64,000 nt of DNA from Natrinema hispanicum. GTDB lineage: Archaea; Halobacteriota; Halobacteria; Halobacteriales; Natrialbaceae. Made by a program: the position numbers and the translations under genes. Numbering within the stretch: the first letter of the stretch is position 1; every line of letters starts with the position of its first letter. The stretch is taken from positions 744,001 to 808,000 of the forward strand of contig NZ_SHMP01000004.1 in NCBI RefSeq assembly GCF_004217335.1, given 5' to 3'. Below the pieces are notes generated by a model. That model searched no databases, was not told the DNA's origin, and saw only the letters and a program-made list of their open reading frames with translations. Shown here piece after piece: positions 38,420 through 49,087 of the stretch.

Positions 38420-38850
38420 GACCGAGTGACCTCCTCCTCGCCGTAGACGGCGAGGCTTCCCACGGCACCGCACCGCTGGGTTGGGATATTTGCTGGTTTA
38501 CGACTCGTCGGTATGACGGGCCGATGGCGGGGCCACACCGCCGTTACTCCTATCCCCGGCACGGGGACTCGGAGTTATCTTGGTGACCGAGACACCACAG
38601 CGGTTCGAGATGAGTGTCTCGAACGTTCTGGGTCTCGGAGTCCCGATATTGTCCGATTAGGTGGGCGGACGTGCCGCCTCGGTGTATGTCATACTACACC
38701 TCGACTGAACTTAAATACCCGTATTGCTACCGAACGGGGACTGTGTAGGCGTTGTCGGATTCACGCCCGGTCGTCAGACTACGTCTGACGGGCAATCAGA
38801 AATCTTCGATTTCTGATGACGGCGTAAACGCCGGGATTCTCTCCTTGAAG
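38420..38850. mobile_element. Orphan structured segment resembling an IS200/IS605 (IS1341-type) remnant
   Basis: No open frame, but four tight hairpins. 38436-38455 has a 9-bp stem with a 2-base loop, 38772-38790 an 8-bp stem, 38795-38817 a 10-bp stem with loop TTC, and 38821-38832 a 5-bp stem. Between the hairpins lie CACCGCTGGGTTGGGATATT-type phrases I associate with ends of haloarchaeal TnpB elements. It may be a tnpB-less relic or a solo guide-RNA-like transcript. Confidence 0.4.
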
Positions 38851-38940
38851 AAAGATAGGCCTCGAGAACCCCGTGTTCGATGACGTCTCACGACCCCCGC
38901 GAGGACAATTCTCAAGGTGACAGGCCCGAAAGGAACGGAC

Positions 38941-41167
38941 ATGAGTTCGTCGGAGGGAAACGGCGTGACGTTGTCGGTACGCGCCGCCGAGAAGGGGGAC
39001 GCGGGCCGGGGTGTCGCACGGATTCCCGAATCAGTGCGGCGACAGCTCGGCATCCTGAGCGGCGACGCCGTCGTGATCGACGGCGAGTCGACGACGATCG
39101 CCAAGATGTGGCCCGCAGATCCGTCGGTTCCGGATGATGCTGTCCAGATCGACGGTGACACGAGAGCGAACGCCGGTGTTCACGTCGGCGACACGGTGAC
39201 CGTCCGCGCGAAGGACAAATCGACCATTGCCGATGCCGATCGTCTCACATTGATCGCACCGCCGGGACTCGCCGAGAATCAGCGGCGGGCCGCCGAAACC
39301 GGTGCGGCGGAGACACTCCGCAATCGGCCGGTCCGCGCCGGCGAACAGGTCCGAATCGAAGGCATCGACCAGCAGCCGTTCAAAGTCACCGACACGGAGC
39401 CGGACGGCGACGTGCGGATTACGAACGAGACGACCGTCCGGATCGTCGATACGGATTCGAGCCCCGCGACACCCGCTGGCTCACGAGATGCCGGAACCGC
39501 CGTCCGAGACCCTCGCTCGAGCGACTCGACTGACACGGCGACTGCATCCACATCCGACGCCGGAGCCGACGAGCCGCCCACGAGTTCCGGCGTCACCTAC
39601 GAGGACATCGGTGGCTTGGACGAGGAACTCGAGTTAGTCCGCGAGATGATCGAACTCCCGCTGTCGGAGCCCGAACTGTTCAGACGCCTCGGCGTCGAAC
39701 CACCATCCGGCGTCCTCCTACATGGCCCGCCGGGGACCGGGAAGACACTGATCGCCCGCGCGGTGGCCAACGAGGTCGACGCACGCTTCGAGACGATCTC
39801 GGGCCCGGAGATCATGTCGAAATACAAGGGCGAGTCGGAAGAACAGCTCCGCCGAACCTTCGAGACGGCACGCGAGAACGCGCCGACGATCATCTTTTTC
39901 GACGAGATCGACTCGATCGCCGGCACGCGCGACGACGACAGCGACGCCGAAAACCGGATCGTCGGCCAGTTGCTGACACTGATGGATGGCCTGGACGCCC
40001 GCGGCGAAGTGATCGTCATCGGTGCGACCAACCGCGTCGACGCGATCGATCCCGCGCTCCGGCGTGGCGGGCGCTTCGACCGCGAGATCGGGATCGGCGT
40101 GCCCGACGAGACCGGTCGCCGGGAAATCCTCGAGGTCCACACCCGCGGGATGCCACTCGCCGACGACGTCGACATCGACGCGATCGCACGCCGGACGCAC
40201 GGCTTCGTCGGCGCAGACCTCGACGCCGTCGCGAGCGAGGCCGCGATGGCAGCCATCCGCGATCGGCCGGCCGACGATACCGAGCGCCGCGAGTGGAATC
40301 AGCGCCCGACAGTCCAGAAAACTCACTTCGATGCCGCGCTGGCGTCCGTCGAACCCTCGGCGATGCGCGAGTATGTCGCCGAATCGCCGACGACGGACTT
40401 TTCCGACGTCGGTGGCCTCGAGGGCGCAAAGGGGACGCTTCGGGAGTCCGTCGAGTGGCCGCTGACCTACGATAGACTTTTCGAGGAGACCAACACTGAC
40501 CCGCCGTCTGGCGTCTTGCTGCACGGGCCGCCCGGCACGGGGAAGACGCTGCTTGCGCGCGCGTTAGCGGGTGAGACTGACGTCAACTTCGTCCGCGTCG
40601 ACGGTCCGGAGATCATCGACCGCTACGTCGGAGAGAGCGAGAAGGCGATCCGCAAAGTGTTCGAGCGGGCCCGTCAGGCGGCCCCGTCGATCGTCTTCTT
40701 CGACGAGATCGACGCGATCACGGCAGCTCGAGGCGAGGGCCACGAGGTCACCTGAACGCGTCGTCTCGCAAGCTGCCTGACCGAACTCGACTGGGATGAG
40801 CGAAAACCCCAATCTCGTCGTGCTGGCCGCGACCAATCGCAAAGACCAGATCGATCCCGCGCTGCTCCGGCCCGGCCGACTCGATACACACGTCTTCGTC
40901 GGCGAACCAGATCGTGAGGCACGCGAGCAAATCCTCGCGGTCCACACCCGGGGGAAACCTCTTGGTGACGACGTCGACATCGCTGGCCTCGCGACCGAGC
41001 TCGACGGCTACACCGGTGCCGATCTCGAGGCGCTGGTCAGAGATGCCTCGATGCGGGCGATCCGCGAGGTGGCAAGCGAGTACGATCCCGACACGGCAAA
41101 CGAGAAGGCATCAGAGATTCGAATCGAGCGTCACCACTTCGAGGACGCCCTGGCGTCGACCGAGTGA
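38941..41167 (+). CDS. Cdc48-type AAA+ ATPase, divergent paralogue, frameshifted
   Basis: A two-ring unfoldase of about 741 residues. The N-domain ([20 protein letters not shown]) is followed by a Ser/Thr/Asp-rich linker (about 170-215) not found in the canonical copy next door. D1 has Walker [18 protein letters not shown], Walker [16 protein letters not shown] and [21 protein letters not shown]2 has [36 protein letters not shown] and [20 protein letters not shown]. In 40753-40792 four single bases appear inserted, after which the frame reads [14 protein letters not shown]. Their clustering in the most conserved D2 segment suggests poor sequence rather than decay. It is convergent with the second Cdc48 gene. 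Confidence 0.85.
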
Positions 41168-41234
41168 CCGTAGGCTCGAGCGTCGTCACTGCAGTCGGAA
41201 GCAGAAACGCGGAAAACGAGCTGCAAAAACGGGG

Positions 41235-43468
41235 CTACTGGAAGCCGATCCGGCTGCCGCGACGACCAGTTGGGTCGGGGCCGCCGGCCGTGCCGCCGCG
41301 GAACTCTTCTTCGATCTGCTCGTAGTACTCGAGGATCTCGTCGGTGATCGTCGGTCGGACGTTCTCCATCGCTTGCCGGAAGTGACGCATCTCGACGATG
41401 TCGGCCTCCTTGTCCTCACGTAGGGCCTCGATGGCGGCTTCGCGGGCGATCGACTCGAGGTCGCTGCCGACGTAGCCGTCGGTGATCTCGGCGATCTCCC
41501 GCAGCGTGACGTCGGCGGCCAGCGGCGTGTCCTCGGTGTGGATCTCGAGGATGCGTTCGCGGCCGTCGACATCGGGTTCGCCGATCATGACGAGGCGGTC
41601 GAACCGACCCGAGCGCAACAGCGCGGGGTCGATCATGTCCGGCCGGTTGGTCGCGCCGATGACCATGACGTTGCCCATCTCCTCTAACCCGTCGAGTTCG
41701 GTCAGCAGCTGGTTGACGACGCGTTCCGAGACGTTTCGAGCCGACCTCGCCGCCTCGTCCCGGCGCGAGCGCGTCCAGCTCGTCGAAGAAGATCACCGTC
41801 GGCGAGACCTGCCGCGCCTTGCGGAAGGTCTGCCGGATCGCCTTCTCCGATTCGCCGACCCACTTGCTGAGCAGTTGCGGGCCACGCACCGAGATGAAGT
41901 TCGCGTTGGTCTCGTTGGCGACGGCTTTGGCCATCAGCGTCTTGCCGGTCCCCGGCGGGCCGTAGAGCAAGACGCCGGCCGGCGGGTCGATCCCAAGCCG
42001 ATCGAACCGTTCGGGACTCGAGAGCGGCCACTCGACGGACTCTTTGACCTGCTCTTTGGGATCTGAAAGACCACCGACGTCGTCCCAGGTGACTTTCGGG
42101 AGCTCGACGAGCACCTCCCGCATCGCCGAGGGTTCGACCTCCGCGAGCGCGCCGCGGAAGTCCTCGCGTTTGACGATCATCCGATCGATGAGACTCGGCG
42201 GGATGTCCTCCTCGTCGAGATCGATTTCGGGGAGGTACCGGCGCAGCGCTTTCATCGCTGCTTCCTTGGTCAGGCTCTCGATGTCGGCCCCGACGAAGCC
42301 GTGGGTCTCGTCGGCCAGATGGCCGAGGCTCACGTCGTCAGACAGCGGCATGCCGCGGGTGTGGATCTGGAGGATCTCCTCGCGGCCCGTCTCGTCGGGC
42401 ACACCGATCTCGATCTCGCGGTCGAACCGGCCGGGTCGGCGCAGTGCGGGGTCGACACTGTCAACGCGGTTGGTCGCCGCGATGACGATGACCTGCCCGC
42501 GTGACTCGAGGCCGTCCATCATCGTCAGCAACTGGGCGACGACGCGGCGTTCGACCTCGCCGGTGACGTCTTCGCGCTTGGGCGCGATCGAGTCGAGTTC
42601 GTCGATGAAGATGATCGAGGGAGACTCCTCGGTGGCGTCCTCGAAGATCTCACGGAGTTGCTGTTCGGATTCGCCGTAGTACTTCGAGATGATCTCCGGG
42701 CCAGCGATAGAGAAGAAACTGGCAGAGGTTTCGTTAGCGACGGCTTTCGCGAGCAGGGTCTTCCCGGTTCCCGGCGGGCCATGCAGGAGCACACCCTGTG
42801 GCGGCTCGATGCCGAGCTTCTTGAAGATCTGCGGGTGTTTCATCGGGAGTTCGACCATCTCCCGGACGCGCTGGATCTCGTTTTGGAGGCCGCCGATGTC
42901 CTCGTAGGTGATGCCACCGCCGGTCTTCTCGAAGCCCGAGATCGGCTCCTCGCGGAGTTCAACGTCGGTGTCCTCGGTGATGAGGACGACACCCTCGGGC
43001 TCCGTTTCGACGGCGATCAGCGGGATCGCTTGCCCCGGCGAGCGCATGAACGGGTGGTTCGTCGAAGCTCATGACGGGGACGATATCGCGGCCGACGACC
43101 GGCCGCTTCAAGATCTGGCGTTTCACCATGCCGGCGGCGTCGGACCCGAACTGGACCGACGCCTCTTCCGGCGGCGCAAGCGTCAGCGTGTCGGCTTTCG
43201 TCGCCTCGGCTTTGCGGATCGTCACGCGCTCACCGATGCCGACGTCTGCGTTCTGGCGGGTGAAACCATCGATACGGACGGTATCGGTGTTCCAGTCTTG
43301 CCGGTCTGCACGCCAGACCTTCGCGGCGGTGGTGTCTGCACCTTCGATTTCGATAATGTCGCCCGGACTGAGCTTCAAATGCAACAGCGTGTCCGGGTCG
43401 AGTCGGGCGATACCACGACCCGAATCGTTCGGGTACGCCTTCGCGACCTCGAGTTGAACTTCGTTCAT
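41235..43468 (-). CDS. cdc48: Cdc48/VCP AAA+ ATPase, canonical copy, two frameshifts
   Basis: Archaeal p97 homologue of about 743 residues that unfolds proteins, often for the proteasome. The N-domain starts [21 protein letters not shown]1 is [20 protein letters not shown] with [20 protein letters not shown], and D2 is [20 protein letters not shown] with [17 protein letters not shown]. Extra bases near 43051 and 41735 (an extra base in a short A/T run) must be removed. The corrected D2 reads [20 protein letters not shown]. The C-terminus ends RRGSRIGFQ. Stops of the two Cdc48 genes are 67 bases apart and convergent. Confidence 0.92.
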
Positions 43469-43677
43469 GGTTTAGGGATGGACGGCGATGTCAATGACTC
43501 CGATACGTGATCGGATAGGTTTTGTGTTAGCCCACATCTATGTGCTAGTCTGTACCATAGATACTTGGGGCGGGATGCTACAAAGATGTACCGGCCTCGG
43601 TGGGTTTTGGCCCTACCGACAGCGTGCCAAACCGCCGGAGAGATGGCTTTTTCTCGCTTGCCATCCCGGTCATAGAC

Positions 43678-45075
43678 ATGCGCGTTCTCGCTTTCGATGG
43701 CCGGATGGGAGCAAGCGGCGATATGATCCTCGCCGCCCTCCTCGATGCCGGTGCCGACCCCGACGTCTTAGCGCCCGTGACCGACGCCCTCGAGGTCGAA
43801 TATAAGATCGACACCGTCGACAAAAGCGGCATCGCCGCGACGTCGGTCGACGTGTTCCTGACCGACGACGACTCGGACGGCCACGACCACGAGGAGTCGG
43901 ACCACGACCATGAGGATGATGACTCGAGTCACGATCACGAGCACAGTCATGACCATGGCCATGATCACAGCCACGGGCACGACGATCATCATGAACACCA
44001 CGGTCACGGCCATGACCACGAGCACAGCCACGACCACGATCACGACGGCGTTCACGCCGAAGGACACGGCCCCCACCGCAGCTATCTCGAGGTCCGTGAG
44101 ATCGTCGCCGACATGGAACTCGAGCCGGCGGTCGAACGCGACGCGCTTGCGATCTTCGAACTCCTCGGCGAGGCTGAAGCGGGCGTCCACGGCGAGGACC
44201 TCGAGTCGATTCACTTCCACGAGGTCGGAGCCGACGATGCGATCGCGGACGTGGTCGGGGCCGCGGCGCTGCTGCATGACCTCGAGCCAGAGCGCGTCGT
44301 CACTACACCGCTTGCGACTGGCGGTGGAACCGTATCGATGAGCCACGGTGAGTACCCCATCCCCGCGCCGGCGGTCGTCGAAATCGCCGAGCGGGCCGAC
44401 TGGTCGCTCCGTGGCGGCCCAGTCGACGCCGAACTGCTGACGCCGACTGGCGCAGCGATCCTGGGCCACATTGCCGAGGGTATCGATACACTGCCGACGC
44501 TCTCGCTCGAGGGGTCGGGCTACGGCGCAGGTGGCTACGATCTCGATCCACACCCGAACGTCCTCCGAGTGCTGGTCGGCGACGGCAGCGGCACGGGTGA
44601 GTTAGTCGAAGACGACATCGCTGTCCTCGAGACCAACCTCGACGACGCGACGCCCGAAGTGCTGGGCGGGCTGCAAGAGTCGCTCGCGGACGCGGGCGCG
44701 CGAGACGTTTCGATTTTACCGGCAACGATGAAGAAGTCCCGGCCCGGCCACCTCGTGAAAGTGATCTGTAAGCCCGACGATCGGAAACGCGTCGCTCGAG
44801 CGCTGGCCGAAGAGACGGGCACGCTGGGGATTCGTGACGCAGGGGCAACCCACCGGTGGATCGCCAACCGAGAATTCGAGACGGTGACACTCGAGGTCGA
44901 TGGCGACGAATACGAGGTCGCCGTGAAAATCGCGAGTGACTCCGAGGGCAACGTCTACGACGTGAGTGCAGAGTACGACGATGCGGCGGCAGTCGCACGG
45001 GAAACGACGCTCCCGATTCGAACGGTGTTGAAACGGGCCGAAGCGGCTGCCAGTGTCGACCGCACGGGAGAGTGA
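43678..45075 (+). CDS. larC: Nickel-pincer cofactor biosynthesis protein LarC with His-rich insert
   Basis: Inserts nickel into the pyridinium pincer cofactor of lactate racemase-type enzymes. The 465-residue protein starts MRVLAFDGRMGASGDMILAA, the LarC signature. Later come ESIHFHEVGADDAIADVVGA, PTGAAILGHIAEG and VLETNLDDATPEVLGGLQES, with the conserved MKKSRPGHLVKVICKP. Residues about 66-122 form a His/Asp/Glu run with over 25 histidines, a probable nickel store or metal chaperone. No larA, larB or larE lies nearby, so its target enzyme is elsewhere. The ATG at 43678 fits the family start. Confidence 0.93.
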   Translation: MRVLAFDGRMGASGDMILAALLDAGADPDVLAPVTDALEVEYKIDTVDKSGIAATSVDVFLTDDDSDGHDHEESDHDHEDDDSSHDHEHSHDHGHDHSHGHDDHHEHHGHGHDHEHSHDHDHDGVHAEGHGPHRSYLEVREIVADMELEPAVERDALAIFELLGEAEAGVHGEDLESIHFHEVGADDAIADVVGAAALLHDLEPERVVTTPLATGGGTVSMSHGEYPIPAPAVVEIAERADWSLRGGPVDAELLTPTGAAILGHIAEGIDTLPTLSLEGSGYGAGGYDLDPHPNVLRVLVGDGSGTGELVEDDIAVLETNLDDATPEVLGGLQESLADAGARDVSILPATMKKSRPGHLVKVICKPDDRKRVARALAEETGTLGIRDAGATHRWIANREFETVTLEVDGDEYEVAVKIASDSEGNVYDVSAEYDDAAAVARETTLPIRTVLKRAEAAASVDRTGE

Positions 45076-45251
45076 TCGTCGCGACGGACGATCGTGTCTC
45101 GAGGTGAGGTGTGTTCGCGATCAGGGCGTGGCCACTGTCAGGCGCTCTCGAACGTGCTCAAAACGACACTCGTCACAACGTGACGGCCGATCGGCGTTCG
45201 ATGCCGGTCAATCAGCCAGCAAATAAAAAGGCAGTATCGTAATCGATCGTC

Positions 45252-46142
45252 TCAGCTAGAGAGGATCGGAATCAGATCTCCGAAATCGAAATCGTCGTCA
45301 CCATCGTTGTTGTCGCCGTTGTCCTCGGATATGTCCTCGGAGGAGACAGTGCCGGTGAACGGATAGCTGGTCGTATCGACCTCGTAGTCATGCGTCTCAC
45401 CGTCGGCAGCGATGCGGACGATATCGGGGGCGTCAGCACCGGCGTATCCTTCGTAGGTCCACTCCACTTCGACCGGGCCGTTCTCGTTGTAGTCTTTGAC
45501 GTTCAGCGAGATTTCGTCGTTCTTGTCTATCTTTTCGACCGCGAACTGGTCGCCGGTCCACGTTGCCTGCGCTAACTGCTCGAGTTCGCCGCCATCGTCG
45601 TTGTAAAACGTGATGGTGTCGATAGCGGCCGCCTCGTTGTCGGCTCCCTCGGTTCCGTCATCGGCACTGTCGCCATCACCATCGCCGACAGTGTCGCCGT
45701 CATCAGCGCTGTCGTCGTTATCGTCTGCCGACATATCGTAGGAGTCAACCGTGCCAGTGAACGGATATCTGGTCGTATCGACCTCGTGGTCACGCGTCTC
45801 ACCGTCAGCAGTGACGCGGACGATATCGGGGGCGTCAGCGCCGGCGTATCCTTCGTAGGTCCACTCCACTTCGACCGGGCCGTTGTCGTTGTAGTCTTTG
45901 ACGTTCAGCGAGATTTCGTCGTTCTCGTCTAGCTTTTCGACCGTGAACTCGTCGTGATCGTCGTTCCATGTCGCCTGTGCGAGCTGCTCGAGCTCGCCAC
46001 CATCGTCGTTATAAAACGTGATGGTGTCGATAGCAGCTGCCTCGCTATCGTGTTCCTCGGCAGTCGCCGTTCCGGCGACACCTGCGAACAGCATGCTACC
46101 GACGAGAGCGACCGCCAGCAGTACAGTGAATTTCCGTTTCAT
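45252..46142 (-). CDS. Secreted protein with two near-identical tandem domains
   Basis: A 296-residue exported protein. The signal peptide is MKRKFTVLLAVALVGSMLFA ... TATAEE. Two copies of an 80-85-residue domain follow (about 33-118 and 162-247), each with AAAIDTITFYNDDGGELEQL, then EISLNVKDYN and VEVEWTYEGYAGADAPDIVR, ending YPFTGTV. An acidic Asp/Gly linker separates them, and a short acidic tail ends DFGDLIPILSS. There is no anchor, so it may be released or bind the cell surface. The internal duplication is young. Family not recognised. Confidence 0.75.
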   Translation of the reverse strand: MKRKFTVLLAVALVGSMLFAGVAGTATAEEHDSEAAAIDTITFYNDDGGELEQLAQATWNDDHDEFTVEKLDENDEISLNVKDYNDNGPVEVEWTYEGYAGADAPDIVRVTADGETRDHEVDTTRYPFTGTVDSYDMSADDNDDSADDGDTVGDGDGDSADDGTEGADNEAAAIDTITFYNDDGGELEQLAQATWTGDQFAVEKIDKNDEISLNVKDYNENGPVEVEWTYEGYAGADAPDIVRIAADGETHDYEVDTTSYPFTGTVSSEDISEDNGDNNDGDDDFDFGDLIPILSS

Positions 46143-46640
46143 AGTGTGTTGATATTGGTTATCTGGGTGATCGCACACGTACTCGAACAGGTGTCCGATC
46201 AGGACGTGGCTCGTCACGGATCGTCGTGTCGCTTGCAACCCGTGACTCCCTGCCCCTTCCCACGATGCGTCACCCAGTCGAAATCGACCGTATCGGCCCA
46301 CATGAAGGCGGAACACCGTTCAAACTGATAGCTACTATCTAAATTGCGTAATGGTGTACATGATATTAAAACAAAGACTGTATTTATTTGCTGTATTTAA
46401 AATATAAAATCATATGACTGCGTTAGGAGGCTGATATAAATCGCAGTTCAAATTATAGGGTACATAGTATCTTCAGCGGTCATATCACGGGTAGCATAAT
46501 TCACAAAACTGGTAGCGAGTCGGTTGACAGGCAGTGACGTGGCGTACCGATACAAGCGAGACAGCAGTCGGCAGTCTCACTATGAGCACAGCCAAACTGC
46601 TGGCGACACCGATCGAAGGGCTGTCGCGTGATTGGGTTTG

Positions 46641-46720
46641 ATACGGACGCCTGTCAGTCAGTGCCGGCCGGCCGCGACCGTCCTTCGGTCCCATCGGGAT
46701 ATCGGTATAGCAGACCGAAT
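46641..46720 (+). repeat. 82-bp hairpin repeat, copy 1
   Basis: Starts ATACGGACGC, shares CTGTCAGTCAGTGCCGG with the other copies, and has the central hairpin GACCG-TCCTT-CGGTC. The stem sequence differs from copies 2 and 3, but pairing is kept. Confidence 0.75.
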
Positions 46721-46887
46721 GCGTGACGATCTGTGGCTTTTGACGGGACAACTCGAGACACAGCGCCGTCTCTACTCTCGAGCTGACGCACCTTCCACTA
46801 TACTGTCTTTCAGCGCGGTGATCCTGATCCAGCTGTACTCGAGGGACACGGTCTCTACCGAGTAGCGGCGATCGCTCCTCGAGGGTG

Positions 46888-46969
46888 ATACGGACACGTG
46901 TCAGTCAGTGCCGGCGCACCCGCGACCCGCACTGCGGGCCCACCGGGACATCGGGACAGCAGACCGGAT
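46888..46969 (+). repeat. 82-bp hairpin repeat, copy 2
   Basis: ATACGGACACGTGTCAGTCA start with the central hairpin CCCGC-ACT-GCGGG. It ends CAGACCGGAT and lies 20 bases before the ISH6 target site. Confidence 0.75.
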
Positions 46970-46989
46970 GAGCCGTTCGAAAAGAAACT

Positions 46990-48434
46990 GGTCGTGTCCC
47001 AAACTCGTCTAGAGTCGTAACTGACTCCTGTGGAAACAGGGTCACCTCTGGTACCTACCCCGAAGTGACCCATGCACGCCACAATTGACGCGCAGTTCAC
47101 GGTTAGTCTCGACCAAGACAAAACGCTACCGCTTGCCACTCTCGCTGAATCTCTCACTGAGATTCAGCTTGAGGCCACTATCCTCGAGGAGCTCGTTAGA
47201 AGCCTCGACGAGCGCCTCGTCGAGGCGTACTGTGGTGAGAAACACGCGCGCGGAAACGGCGACTGCCGTTTCCAGCGCGCTGGAACCTCCACACGAACCG
47301 CTGTAACAACCGCAGGGGAACACGAATTTACCCTTCATCACGTCAAAGACACTGCTGCTACCGACGGCGATCCGACCTATTTCCGTCCGCTCGAGGATCT
47401 TATTGACTTCGACGGCCAGCGCATCTATCAAGAGGATATCTCGCTCCAGGCTGCCGAACTTGCTACTTCGCTCAGCTATCGTGATGCCGTCGCCCACGGC
47501 GACGGCTTCACTCCCATGCCCTCGATCACGACGGTCAACCGCCGAGTCCGTGAATACGGCAGCAAGCTCGGCGACTTCGTTCGTGATCGACTTCCTGAGA
47601 CGAACGCAGACACTATCGTTCCTGACGGAACGAAGTGTCATAGCCAGCAGGACCACTGCTCCTACCATGATGTCAACGTCACCCTCGGGCAAACGGCCGA
47701 GGGTGACGACACAGAAACCACACTCTTAGACGTCAACGTCAACGAGTCCTGGGATGAAACAGCAGAAGCCCTCGAAGAGAGTGAGGCGGTCACTGACGAC
47801 GCCACGGTCGTCAGTGACGCCGAAAAGGCGCTCGTCGATGCGTTCGAAAGTGGAGACCGATCTCACCAGCTCGATCTCGTTCACGTCGGTCGAACGCTCG
47901 GGTACAAGCTCTGGAAAGACGATGCGTTTCCGCTCTCTGAGCGGAAAGCGATAGTCTCTGGCGTTGCGGATGATCTATTCCATCTGAAAAACTCTGTCGC
48001 ACTCCATGCACCGAGGAATGAGCGTTTGGCGATCCGCGAGCGGATCGACCAAACGCTCGAGAATCTCGAGAAGGAAGCCTGGAGGTTAGAGCGTCAAGAC
48101 TCCCCGAAAGCTACGGCGTACCTCCAGGAATGGGCAGAAGCAACCGTGACGTTCGCGGAACTCGCGCTTGATCAACAGCAGGCTCCATGGACGTCAAACG
48201 TGGTCGAACGAGCCATGGGAGAAGTTTCGAAGCGGTGTAAGAATCAATGGATGCGGTGGTCAGAAGCAGGGTTAGAGTCGCTTCTTTGGTTGAATTTGGT
48301 GCAGTATGCCGATCCCGAGCAGTTCGCGGCGTTCGCCGACGAACTGCTCGAGCGATCAGCCAAAACAGCCATCACAATGGAGGTGTCAGTTGACACTACC
48401 AGAGGCGAACTCTAGACGAGTTTGGGACGGGACC
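46990..48434 (+). mobile_element. Intact ISH6-type insertion sequence
   Basis: 1445-bp element. The left end is GGTCGTGTCCCAAACTCGTC. The right end, read as its complement, is GGTCCCGTCCCAAACTCGTC, and both continue TAGAGT, giving terminal inverted repeats of about 26 bp. It is flanked by a perfect 8-bp target duplication AAGAAACT (46982-46989 and 48435-48442). The element contains one transposase gene with an intact frame, so the insertion is recent and possibly active. Confidence 0.92.
47072..48415 (+). CDS. ISH6 family transposase
   Basis: A 447-residue transposase starting MHATIDAQFTVSLDQDKTLP. Likely DDE residues lie in DTIVPDGTKCHSQQDHC, ATVVSDAEKALVDAFES and SNVVERAMGEVSKRCKNQWM. The sequence and the 8-bp target duplication match the archaeal ISH6 group, which recalls Mutator-like transposases. 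It spans almost the whole element between the inverted repeats. Its composition is less acidic than the flanking surface proteins, as usual for transposases. Confidence 0.92.
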   Translation: MHATIDAQFTVSLDQDKTLPLATLAESLTEIQLEATILEELVRSLDERLVEAYCGEKHARGNGDCRFQRAGTSTRTAVTTAGEHEFTLHHVKDTAATDGDPTYFRPLEDLIDFDGQRIYQEDISLQAAELATSLSYRDAVAHGDGFTPMPSITTVNRRVREYGSKLGDFVRDRLPETNADTIVPDGTKCHSQQDHCSYHDVNVTLGQTAEGDDTETTLLDVNVNESWDETAEALEESEAVTDDATVVSDAEKALVDAFESGDRSHQLDLVHVGRTLGYKLWKDDAFPLSERKAIVSGVADDLFHLKNSVALHAPRNERLAIRERIDQTLENLEKEAWRLERQDSPKATAYLQEWAEATVTFAELALDQQQAPWTSNVVERAMGEVSKRCKNQWMRWSEAGLESLLWLNLVQYADPEQFAAFADELLERSAKTAITMEVSVDTTRGEL

Positions 48435-49087
48435 AAGAAACTGGGTGCTGACCGCCAGGATATTCGGAAGGCTGTGACGAGCACGACGTGACCGCACACG
48501 TCGCGAAAACGACGCTAGGCAAGTGTCCGACGTGAGTCCAAAGGACGACGTAGGGAGTCACGTCGAAGGTCGTGCTCGTGTTGTGGAATCTCAATACACT
48601 CGAATATCGGTCAGTGAGTTGAGACGGTATTTAACTGCACGCGGCCATCGGAGTTGCGACTGATCGCGACTGTCGTCTTTCGACCTGTGACGCTGTGTTT
48701 CGACGAGTCGATGTGGCCGCGATACCTGAGTTGCTCCTCACAGAAGCCGAGAGCGAGACGAGAGATAACTGCATCTGAGAGTCAAGTTAAGCAGTTACTT
48801 CGATCTGGTAACCTATCTATTCCGAACTCATTGCTGTGTATAGTAAAGTTACCACTCCCAATACGCTGTTTCACCCCGAAAGGGTGAGTGAAACAGATGG
48901 TACACGAAATCAGACGGTTGCACCGAACTGAAAGTACTGCCCTCGCGAACGTCGCGGGGGCAGGTACGGATACAGCTGCCGTCTTCACGAGCCAGCGACT
49001 GCTTCCGGCAGATCTGGACTCGCGAGCTCACGACGCTGACAGTCGACTCGGTCTCTGACTACTCGAAAACAGACAACCAATACAAAA
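48435..49087. other. Intergenic region downstream of ISH6
   Basis: 653 bases. It has a stem-loop TTTCACCC ... GGGTGAGTGAAA (about 48869-48893) and a second hairpin GCCCTCGCGAACGTCGCGGG (about 48939-48958) upstream of the PGF-CTERM gene. Both lie in what is probably its leader. No frame of note. Confidence 0.45.

Larger units (their letters stand above)
46143..46989. other. AT-rich intergenic region with two hairpin repeats
   Basis: 847 bases. An AT-rich stretch (about 46340-46450) probably holds the promoter of the duplicated-domain gene. Two copies of the 82-bp repeat follow, then ISH6. No credible gene is present. Confidence 0.6.

Noticed and set aside
38420..38850. RNase P or SRP RNA gene
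   Set aside because: I could not find the conserved core motifs of either RNA; the hairpins look like transposon-end structures.
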